NCBI GenBank assembly: GCA_002389995.1
Contig: DGRR01000161.1
Span: 1 to 12,089 of the forward strand
Origin: Ruminococcus sp. UBA4383
GTDB lineage: Bacteria > Bacillota > Clostridia > Oscillospirales > Ruminococcaceae
DNA length: 12,089 nucleotides
Direction of reading: 5' to 3'
Below, one piece after another: positions 6,531 to 12,089 of this stretch (the stretch's first letter is position 1; each line of letters opens with the position of its first letter). The position numbers and the translations under genes were made by a program. The notes beneath the pieces are model-generated. The model worked only from the letters and a program-made list of their open reading frames with translations. It searched no databases and was not told the origin of the DNA.

Positions 6531-8177
6531 TTAATATTCTTCGGGATAAGCACCACGGGCAAAAGCCTCGGCTGCATCATCTGCATATTCGTCATTGAAT
6601 CCGACTTTTTTACACAAAGTTCTTATGAAGTTTTCGGCATCTTCCTTGCTTACATATTCGGAAAGTGAATTGAAATTCTCGGTATCAATTATATAAGCAT
6701 CATCTGCGCTTGGAATTTCGGGGGATTTGCCTGAATCTCTTGAGACTTTGAGAGTAAATTTACCGATATGGATATCCTCTATGGTAATATCTGTTGAAGC
6801 CTCCATTGAAGCACCGTCAGAAGTGAAGTTAAAGCTTACGGGGTCAACATCAGGAACTATGACAGTAACATTTCCGCTGAAGAAACCGCTTTCCTCGTCA
6901 ACAATTTCAAAATCAGTAAATTCAACGCTTACAGTTTCTTCTTCAACGGTTACGTCCATATTTCCTGAATATTTGTTATCATTATCGGTTGCATTGAGTT
7001 CTGCTCTGAAAACTTCTGCATTATCTTCGGAGAGGTAAGCCTCGCCTCTTATCTGGTCACCGTCAAGACCTATGATATATTTGCAGTCAACAGCACCGTC
7101 ATCTGATTTAAGAGAACAGCCTCTTATAGTACCTGTGGGGTCAACATAAGTTTCAAAGACAACGGTTTCGTCTCCTGAACTGTTTTTTATATCATCAAGA
7201 GCCTCATCAAGTGTTGATATGTATTCATCTTCACTGAGGACATTCATTTTGTCGATTAAAACTCTTTTGAAAACCTCGTCATTTTTAGCTTCGTTGATGA
7301 AATTTTCAGCGATTTGGACAATTTTCTCATCATTGAGTTCAGCAGATATCACGGTATAGTTTACATTTATGTCACATACTGCGATATCCTCGCTTCTTTC
7401 GAGCTGAACGTCGCCTATTGAGTCATTCCACACCTTAGTATATCTTATAATCATATCTTCGAGTTCTTCGGGGGAGATGAATGATTCGGGGTCTTTGAGC
7501 ATTTCCTTGTAAGCGTCCATAAGTTCACGGGCTTCGTCGTCCATGTAGTAGGAATCGGTGAGAGCCTGTTCAACGTTCATACCGAGCCAGCGTTCAGTGA
7601 GTTCAGGTATACGCATGAACATTTCAGAAGCACCTTCAGCCATAGCATAGTCAACTGTAAGGAGCTTGTCATCGTTGAGATTCATGTACATACTTCCGTC
7701 TATGTCGCCCTGTTTAACGTTTGCGCCTGAGCCGACTTCTATCGAGGAGACATTGTTTATCATGTCGATGAGCATATCGTCTTCATCATTAGCACCGTAT
7801 TCGATGCCGAACAAATCATTTATCATATAATTTTTGACATCATCGCTCACATCGTACTTAACGGAGACATCAGCACTCTGACCTTCCTTTGTTTTCTCGA
7901 TAGCCTTTTCATAATTTTCTCTTGCTTTTGCGGCATATTCCTGAGCGTTTTCCTCATTTACCCATGCATAGTAATTTTCGGGCTTCATCATTCTGAGTTT
8001 AACCTGATTTTTGAAGTAGTCCGAAGCATTGTATGCAATTGCGCCGCCGCCTGCGGCAACAGCGATAACTGATGCACATATTATTGCGATTTTCTTACCT
8101 TTTTTGCTGTTTGTGACGTTTTCAACACCCGAAACGCTGTCAGAGGTGTTGTTTCCCCATTCGTTCATATCAGCCAT
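6531..8177 (-). CDS. Membrane-anchored acidic extracytoplasmic protein of unknown function
   Basis: I do not recognise this 548-residue protein. Residues 1-29 are hydrophilic and end in KKGKK; 30-49 are a hydrophobic Ala/Ile/Gly segment without a convincing cleavage site, so an N-in signal anchor is likely. The next stretch, FKNQVKLRMMKPENYYAW (55-72), is basic/aromatic and followed by a probable helix (76-98). The remainder is very rich in Asp and Glu. Several segments alternate polar and hydrophobic residues as beta strands do (for example around VSVEFTDFEIVDEESGFFSG and VTVIVPDVDPVSFNFTSDG), and the C-terminal third looks beta-rich, followed by a short helical end. No catalytic or metal motif is evident. 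The start at 8177 is supported by GGAGGG (8185-8190) 7 nt upstream; Met4 is a less well placed alternative. The gene is monocistronic, with its own promoter and terminator. Confidence 0.8.
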   Translation of the reverse strand: MADMNEWGNNTSDSVSGVENVTNSKKGKKIAIICASVIAVAAGGGAIAYNASDYFKNQVKLRMMKPENYYAWVNEENAQEYAAKARENYEKAIEKTKEGQSADVSVKYDVSDDVKNYMINDLFGIEYGANDEDDMLIDMINNVSSIEVGSGANVKQGDIDGSMYMNLNDDKLLTVDYAMAEGASEMFMRIPELTERWLGMNVEQALTDSYYMDDEARELMDAYKEMLKDPESFISPEELEDMIIRYTKVWNDSIGDVQLERSEDIAVCDINVNYTVISAELNDEKIVQIAENFINEAKNDEVFKRVLIDKMNVLSEDEYISTLDEALDDIKNSSGDETVVFETYVDPTGTIRGCSLKSDDGAVDCKYIIGLDGDQIRGEAYLSEDNAEVFRAELNATDNDNKYSGNMDVTVEEETVSVEFTDFEIVDEESGFFSGNVTVIVPDVDPVSFNFTSDGASMEASTDITIEDIHIGKFTLKVSRDSGKSPEIPSADDAYIIDTENFNSLSEYVSKEDAENFIRTLCKKVGFNDEYADDAAEAFARGAYPEEY

Positions 8178-8198
8178 AAAAAATCCCTCCTTGTAAAA

Positions 8199-8232
8199 GA
8201 TAAAGGTTTATCATAAAACGGCATATCCGTTT
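8199..8232. promoter_or_regulatory. Two dyads in the leader of the 548-residue gene (possible operator)
   Basis: Two adjacent inverted repeats lie between promoter and ribosome site: AAACGG/CCGTTT (8216-8221 and 8227-8232, 5-bp loop) and GATAAA-GG-TTTATC (8199-8212). The first sits at the predicted transcription start. They could be repressor sites or a 5' mRNA stabilising hairpin; no regulator is recognisable. Confidence 0.35.
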
Positions 8233-8237
8233 AGATA

Positions 8238-8266
8238 ATAATATCATATTTAGCTTTAAAAGTCAA
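8238..8266 (-). promoter_or_regulatory. Sigma-A promoter for the 548-residue protein gene
   Basis: On the minus strand, -35 TTGACT (8261-8266), 17-nt spacer and -10 TATTAT (8238-8243) preceded by TGA (extended -10). The predicted start is near 8231, with a leader of about 53 nt. Confidence 0.72.
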
Positions 8267-8373
8267 CAGTTTATTAAAAGTGTTTCTGTTTTGTAATCAT
8301 ACATTTTATTGATATGTTGTGAGATATGGTGAACGAAAATATTACTGCCTGATATTTTTTTGTGCATAACGAC

Positions 8374-8419
8374 TTTTTTTAAAAATCTGCTTGACATTTC
8401 TGTTTTGCCGTGATATAAT
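8374..8419 (+). promoter_or_regulatory. Consensus promoter of the tRNA cluster with AT-tract upstream
   Basis: -35 TTGACA (8391-8396), exactly 17 nt, -10 TATAAT (8414-8419), with TGA before the -10: a perfect match to the sigma-A consensus. A TTTTTTTAAAAA tract (8374-8385) lies just upstream of the -35, like an UP element. The predicted start is near 8426, about 14 nt before the first tRNA. This strength suits stable-RNA transcription. Confidence 0.88.
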
Positions 8420-8439
8420 ATTATCTGTTGAAACGACAA

Positions 8440-8513
8440 GCGGGTGTAGTTCAATGGTAGAATGTCAGCCTTCCAAGCTGAACACGTGGGTTCGATTCCC
8501 ATCACCCGCTCCA
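8440..8513 (+). tRNA. tRNA-Gly (anticodon UCC)
   Basis: Full cloverleaf of 74 nt. The acceptor stem GCGGGTG/CACCCGC is perfect, the anticodon stem is TCAGC/GCTGA, and the loop CTTCCAA has anticodon TCC at 8472-8474. The T loop is TTCGATT, the discriminator is T and CCA is encoded (8511-8513). It is first in the three-tRNA cluster and reads GGA codons, and GGG by wobble. Confidence 0.97.
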
Positions 8514-8519
8514 TTAAAG

Positions 8520-8535
8520 AGCAGCCGTGGCTGCT
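8520..8535 (+). other. Hairpin in the Gly-Arg tRNA spacer
   Basis: AGCAGC (8520-8525) pairs with GCTGCT (8530-8535) around a CGTG loop, followed by a broken T-rich run (GATTTTATCTTT). It may be an RNA-processing signal or a leaky attenuator. The T run is interrupted, and no promoter is seen before tRNA-Arg, so full termination is unlikely. Confidence 0.45.
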
Positions 8536-8547
8536 GATTTTATCTTT

Positions 8548-8624
8548 GCGCCTTTAACTCAGCTGGATAGAGTAACTGCCTTCTAAGCAGTAAGCCGCTG
8601 GTTCGAATCCAGCAAGGCGCGCCA
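8548..8624 (+). tRNA. tRNA-Arg (anticodon UCU)
   Basis: 77-nt cloverleaf. Acceptor GCGCCTT/AAGGCGC is perfect, D stem ACTC/GAGT, anticodon stem ACTGC/GCAGT, loop CTTCTAA with anticodon TCT at 8582-8584. T stem GCTGG/CCAGC with loop TTCGAAT, discriminator G, CCA encoded at 8622-8624. It reads AGA/AGG arginine codons. Confidence 0.97.
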
Positions 8625-8654
8625 TTCCGAAACTCTCTGTTAAATGGTCTTATG

Positions 8655-8680
8655 CCCGTCTGACGGGGAGCTTCGTTTTT
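8655..8680 (+). other. Hairpin in the Arg-His tRNA spacer
   Basis: CCCGT (8655-8659) pairs with ACGGG (8663-8667) around CTG; a run of five T (8676-8680) begins 9 nt later. The distance to the T run is too large for a canonical terminator. A processing site or weak attenuator is possible. No promoter is evident between here and tRNA-His. Confidence 0.35.
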
Positions 8681-8693
8681 ATTTATTGAATAT

Positions 8694-8768
8694 GGTGGGT
8701 GTAGCTTAGCTGGTTAAAGCGTCGGATTGTGGTCCCGAAGACCGTGGGTTCGAATCCCATCTCCCACC
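8694..8768 (+). tRNA. tRNA-His (anticodon GUG)
   Basis: It includes the extra 5' G typical of tRNA-His (G-1 at 8694, facing C73 at 8768). D stem GCTT/AAGC, loop TTGTGGT with anticodon GTG at 8729-8731, T stem GTGGG/CCCAT with loop TTCGAAT. Two stem positions do not pair: U6-U67 (8700/8762) in the acceptor and A31-C39 (8726/8734) at the base of the anticodon loop. CCA is not encoded (CTT follows C73), unlike the two upstream tRNAs, so CCA would be added enzymatically. It is probably functional; a second His tRNA elsewhere cannot be excluded. Confidence 0.9.
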
Positions 8769-8774
8769 CTTAGC

Positions 8775-8806
8775 AAGGCATTTCCGTATTCGGAAGTGCC
8801 TTTTTT
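8775..8806 (+). terminator. Rho-independent terminator of the tRNA cluster
   Basis: 12-bp stem AAGGCATTTCCG (8775-8786) with CGGAAGTGCCTT (8791-8802), one G-U pair, TATT loop, T run to 8806. It begins 6 nt after the tRNA-His discriminator base. Confidence 0.92.
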
Positions 8807-8833
8807 CTATAACAGTGAATCGAGGGTTTGAAA

Positions 8834-10555
8834 ATGAATGATAGGCAAAATACCATAAAATGGCTGTGGGAAGTCCCTGAAAGAAAAAAATTATATATCC
8901 TTATCCTTACAATATTGCAGTCGCTTGTCGGTGCATCAGGCGTAATATATGCCCTGCTTATGAAAAATATCGTTGACTTTGCAAGTGCAAGGGACAAAGA
9001 GGGATTCATAAAAAATGTAATCCTCATAATAGCCCTTGTAATCGCTCAGATTACCGTCAGGGCATTTATAAGGAAATTAGAGGAGCTTTCACGCTCAACC
9101 TTTGAAAATATCTTCAAAAAACGCCTGCTCCACAATATAATGCAAAAGGATTTCGGCAAAATAAGCGCAGTCCATTCAGGTGAATGGCTCAACCGCCTTA
9201 CAAATGATACAGTGGTCGTTGCCAATAACTATACCGATATAATCCCGGGATTGTCGGGAATGATAGTCAAGCTTCTGAGTGCATTTGTCATGATGATAGT
9301 GCTTGACTGGCGTTTTGCCTGTATACTCGTCCCCGGCGGAATTATCATGGGCATAATAACCTATGCTTTCAGAAAAGTATTGAAACGGCTTCATAAGAAT
9401 ATGCAGGAAAAAGACGGAAAACTCAGAATTTTTCTTCAGGAAAGAATTGCAAGCATGATGATAATTCGTTCATTTGCCGCTGAAAATCAGGTTGAATCCG
9501 AGGCAGAAGAAAAAATGTCCAGTCACAAAGATGCGAGAATGAAAAAGAACAGCTTTTCAAATTTCTGCAATATAGGCTTTGCTGCCGCAATGAACGGAAT
9601 GTATCTTTTCGGTACGATATACTGCGGACACGGAATACTTGTGGGTACTCTTTCATATGGTATGCTTACAGCCATAACTCAGCTTATCGCACAGATACAG
9701 GCACCTTTTGCAAATATCACAGGTTATCTGCCGAAATTCTATACAATGACCGCAAGTGCGGAAAGACTTATGGAAGTCGAAAATTTCAGCGATGATATAT
9801 CGGAAAAACCTCTTTCACTCAAAAAAATTACGGATATATACAATAATAACATGAAATCCATAAGCCTCGAAAATGTAAGCTTTACATACTATTCAGCCGC
9901 AGGAAACCTCGAAAATATAACTAAGGAAAATCAGCCCCTTGTACTGAAAAATATTTCCATGACAATAAACAAAGGCGAATATGTTGCCCTTACAGGTCAC
10001 AGCGGCTGCGGAAAATCTACCGCTCTGAAACTCCTTATGTGTATATATAAACCCGACAGCGGAACAAGATATATTACTTTCAATGACGGAAGCACACACG
10101 AACTCAATGCCGAATATCACAGGCTTTTCGCCTATATTCCGCAGGGCAACCAGCTTATGTCGGGTACTGTAAGGGATATCGTCAGCTTTGCGGACAAATC
10201 TCAGGCGCATAATGACAAGAAAATTATGCAGGCTTTGAAAATTGCCTGTGCAGATGAATTTATATCAGAACTCGAAAACGGTATTGATACTGTTCTCGGT
10301 GAACGTGGCGCAGGTCTTTCGGAAGGTCAGATGCAGAGAATAGCTGTCGCAAGAGCTATATTTTCAGACAGTCCCGTTCTTCTCCTTGATGAATCCACAA
10401 GCGCACTCGACCAGAAATCAGAAGAAAAACTCCTCGAAAATCTCAGACAGATGACTGATAAAACAGTAATCATCATAACTCACCGCCCCGCCGCACTCGA
10501 TATCTGCGACAGAATACTCAATTTCACAGAAAACGGCATATCCGAAGTGAAATAA
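8834..10555 (+). CDS. ABC exporter half-transporter (fused membrane and ATPase domains)
   Basis: The 573-residue protein has the usual half-exporter size and order. Six membrane spans lie at about 20-42, 61-75, 140-157, 163-178, 247-265 and 269-288, then an ATPase domain from about 343. Its motifs are Walker A GHSGCGKST (388-396), Q-loop Gln437, signature LSEGQ (495-499, Glu in place of the usual second Gly), Walker B VLLLDE (515-520) with catalytic Glu520, D-loop SALD and H-loop His550. It probably works as a homodimer at the cytoplasmic membrane because no partner gene adjoins. The substrate could be a lipid, peptide or drug and cannot be told from sequence; there is no peptidase C39 domain. 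The in-frame TTG at 8828 is rejected because GAGGG (8822-8826) is 1 nt from it but 7 nt from ATG at 8834. Only 27 bp separate it from the tRNA terminator. No clear terminator follows before the proS promoter. Confidence 0.9.
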   Translation: MNDRQNTIKWLWEVPERKKLYILILTILQSLVGASGVIYALLMKNIVDFASARDKEGFIKNVILIIALVIAQITVRAFIRKLEELSRSTFENIFKKRLLHNIMQKDFGKISAVHSGEWLNRLTNDTVVVANNYTDIIPGLSGMIVKLLSAFVMMIVLDWRFACILVPGGIIMGIITYAFRKVLKRLHKNMQEKDGKLRIFLQERIASMMIIRSFAAENQVESEAEEKMSSHKDARMKKNSFSNFCNIGFAAAMNGMYLFGTIYCGHGILVGTLSYGMLTAITQLIAQIQAPFANITGYLPKFYTMTASAERLMEVENFSDDISEKPLSLKKITDIYNNNMKSISLENVSFTYYSAAGNLENITKENQPLVLKNISMTINKGEYVALTGHSGCGKSTALKLLMCIYKPDSGTRYITFNDGSTHELNAEYHRLFAYIPQGNQLMSGTVRDIVSFADKSQAHNDKKIMQALKIACADEFISELENGIDTVLGERGAGLSEGQMQRIAVARAIFSDSPVLLLDESTSALDQKSEEKLLENLRQMTDKTVIIITHRPAALDICDRILNFTENGISEVK

Positions 10556-10574
10556 AACACGTTTATATTTCTGA

Positions 10575-10603
10575 TTGACAACATAGTGAACAGATGATAT
10601 AAT
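10575..10603 (+). promoter_or_regulatory. Consensus sigma-A promoter of proS
   Basis: -35 TTGACA (10575-10580), 17-nt spacer, -10 TATAAT (10598-10603) preceded by TGA: a perfect consensus. The predicted start is near 10610, giving a leader under 30 nt, too short for a T-box riboswitch. Ribosome site AGAGG precedes the ATG by about 9 nt. Confidence 0.88.
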
Positions 10604-10638
10604 ATATATACCATAATTATTGAAAGAGGTAATATTAA

Positions 10639-12081
10639 ATGGCTAAAGAAAAAAAATTGGTAACTGCGATAACCTCAATGGACGAGGATTTCGCTCAGTG
10701 GTATACTGATATCTGCAAAAAAGCAGAACTTGTTGAATATACAAGCGTCAAGGGCTGTATGGTTATCCGTCCTTACGGCTATGCGATATGGGAAAATATC
10801 CAGCATATACTTGACGGTATGTTCAAAGCAACAGGTCACGAAAATGTATGTATGCCCATGTTCATTCCCGAAGGACTTCTCCAGAAGGAAAAAGACCATG
10901 TTGAAGGATTCGCTCCCGAAGTTGCATGGGTAACTCACGGAGGAAACGAAAAACTTGAAGAAAGACTCTGTGTGCGTCCTACTTCTGAAACCCTTTTCTG
11001 CGAACATTATGCAAATATCGTTCATTCTTACAGGGATTTGCCAAAACTCTACAACCAGTGGGTAAGCGTTGTAAGGTGGGAGAAAACTACCCGTCCTTTT
11101 CTGCGTTCAAGAGAATTTTTATGGCAGGAGGGTCATACTATCCATGCAACTGCTCAGGAGGCTGTTGAAGAAACTGAACGTATGCTCAATGTCTATGCGG
11201 ATTTCTGCGAAAAAGCCCTCGCTATGCCCGTACTGAAAGGCAGAAAGACTGAAAGCGACAAGTTTGCAGGTGCAGTTTCAACATATGCAATTGAAGCCCT
11301 TATGCATGACGGAAAAGCTTTGCAGGCAGGTACTTCACATTATTTCGGTGACGGTTTTGCAAAGGCTTTTGATATTCAGTATACCGACAAGGACAACAAG
11401 AGAGTTTATCCCCACCAGACAAGCTGGGGAGTTACAACCCGTCTTATAGGTGCTGTAATAATGACACACGGCGACAATAACGGACTTGTTCTTCCTCCTG
11501 CGGTAGCACCTGTTCAGGCTGTTATCATACCTGTTGCACAGCATAAGGAAGGAGTTCTTGAAAAGGCTGAGGAACTCAGAAAACGTCTTGCTGATACAGG
11601 CATAAGAGTCAAACTCGATGACAGCGAAAACTCCCCCGGCTGGAAATTCTCCGAATACGAAATGAAAGGCGTTCCTGTAAGAGTTGAGATAGGTCCTAAG
11701 GATATTGAAAATAATCAGTGTGTTATCGTTACACGTCACAACAATGAAAAATCTTTCGTATCTCTTGACGAACTCGAAAAGTCCGTAACTGACAAGCTTC
11801 AGGAAGTTCATGACGGTATGTATGCAAAGGCTCTCGAAAATCAGAATAACAGAACTTACGACTGCAAAACTATTGACGAGATAAAAAATACCCTCGCTGA
11901 AAAAGGTGACGGCTTTATCATGGCTATGTGGTGCGGTGACGAGGCTTGCGAAGATTCCGTAAAGGAACAGACAGGCGTAGGCTCACGCTGTATTCCCTTT
12001 GAACAGAGAAATATTTCCGATGTGTGCGTATGCTGCGGAAAACCTGCAAAGCATATGGTATGCTGGGGAAACGCATATTAA
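10639..12081 (+). CDS. proS: Prolyl-tRNA synthetase, archaeal/eukaryotic type with zinc-binding C-terminus
   Basis: This cytoplasmic class II synthetase attaches proline to tRNA-Pro using ATP. The 480-residue length fits the short archaeal-type form (ProS type 3) that lacks the editing insertion of the typical bacterial enzyme. Visible parts are RPTSET (113-118), class II motif 2 (RWEKTTRPFLRSREF, 146-160, then EGHT), and the HGDNNGLVLPP motif 3 region (277-287). An anticodon-binding domain at about 292-395 includes SPGWKFSEYEMKGVPVRVEIGP. The C-terminal domain has a likely zinc site: C-x4-C (432, 437) and C-x2-C (463, 466), spaced as in the Thermus-type enzyme; extra Cys are at 451, 465 and 475. 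The chain ends in Tyr, as is usual for this type. It is complete, has its own promoter and lies 83 bp after the ABC gene. Confidence 0.96.
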   Translation: MAKEKKLVTAITSMDEDFAQWYTDICKKAELVEYTSVKGCMVIRPYGYAIWENIQHILDGMFKATGHENVCMPMFIPEGLLQKEKDHVEGFAPEVAWVTHGGNEKLEERLCVRPTSETLFCEHYANIVHSYRDLPKLYNQWVSVVRWEKTTRPFLRSREFLWQEGHTIHATAQEAVEETERMLNVYADFCEKALAMPVLKGRKTESDKFAGAVSTYAIEALMHDGKALQAGTSHYFGDGFAKAFDIQYTDKDNKRVYPHQTSWGVTTRLIGAVIMTHGDNNGLVLPPAVAPVQAVIIPVAQHKEGVLEKAEELRKRLADTGIRVKLDDSENSPGWKFSEYEMKGVPVRVEIGPKDIENNQCVIVTRHNNEKSFVSLDELEKSVTDKLQEVHDGMYAKALENQNNRTYDCKTIDEIKNTLAEKGDGFIMAMWCGDEACEDSVKEQTGVGSRCIPFEQRNISDVCVCCGKPAKHMVCWGNAY

Positions 12082-12089
12082 TTCATAAT

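Noticed and set aside
8263..8514. Minus-strand ORF starting MERVMGIEPT with AWKADILPLNYTR
   Set aside because: It reads across tRNA-Gly on the opposite strand. This is a familiar spurious protein produced by antisense translation of tRNA-Gly genes.
8440..8806. Integration site of a mobile element at the tRNA genes
   Set aside because: No integrase, no duplicated tRNA 3' end and no shifted base composition around the cluster.
8828..8833. TTG start for the ABC exporter
   Set aside because: It is only 1 nt from the GAGGG ribosome site; ATG at 8834 has normal spacing.
10556..10638. T-box or other riboswitch before proS
   Set aside because: The predicted start is near 10610, leaving under 30 nt of leader, too short for a T-box.
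11335..11811. 158-residue minus-strand ORF inside proS
   Set aside because: Antisense to conserved proS catalytic and anticodon-binding regions; no independent signals.

Overview
The window looks like chromosome of a fibre-degrading Ruminococcus-like member of the Clostridia (Oscillospiraceae/Ruminococcaceae). This is an inference from low-GC Gram-positive signals (AGGAGG-type ribosome sites, sigma-A promoters with 17-nt spacers), a secreted GH74 xyloglucanase-type enzyme, BspA-like leucine-rich-repeat surface proteins, and an archaeal/eukaryotic-type ProRS with a C-terminal zinc site. No taxonomic search was possible.

Layout: (1) 1-1021, minus: the N-terminal 340 residues of a secreted GH74 glycoside hydrolase, cut by the window edge. 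(2) 1022-1241: divergent promoter region. (3) 1242-4609, plus: two translationally coupled genes for membrane-anchored BspA-like LRR proteins, closed by a strong terminator. (4) 4881-6491, plus: a YfbK-type von Willebrand factor A protein, probably a lipoprotein. (5) 6531-8177, minus: a 548-residue membrane-anchored protein of unknown function, convergent with the VWA gene and sharing a bidirectional terminator with it. (6) 8391-8806: a tRNA cluster Gly(UCC)-Arg(UCU)-His(GUG) behind a consensus promoter and ahead of a clear terminator. (7) 8834-10555, plus: a single-gene ABC exporter half-transporter. (8) 10639-12081, plus: prolyl-tRNA synthetase (proS) with its own consensus promoter.

The left two-thirds mostly encodes cell-surface functions: polysaccharide hydrolysis, LRR display, a VWA adhesion/scaffold-type protein and an unknown anchored protein. 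The right third is housekeeping (tRNAs, proS) with one exporter. Apart from the coupled LRR pair and the tRNA cluster, the genes look like single transcription units. I did not find a phage, IS element, CRISPR array or defence island.

The observations most worth following up are: a 13-nt sequence repeated at the start region of both divergent promoters; a modular duplication across the two LRR proteins; two mismatched stem pairs and no encoded CCA in tRNA-His; and the unrecognised 548-residue protein with two dyads in its leader.
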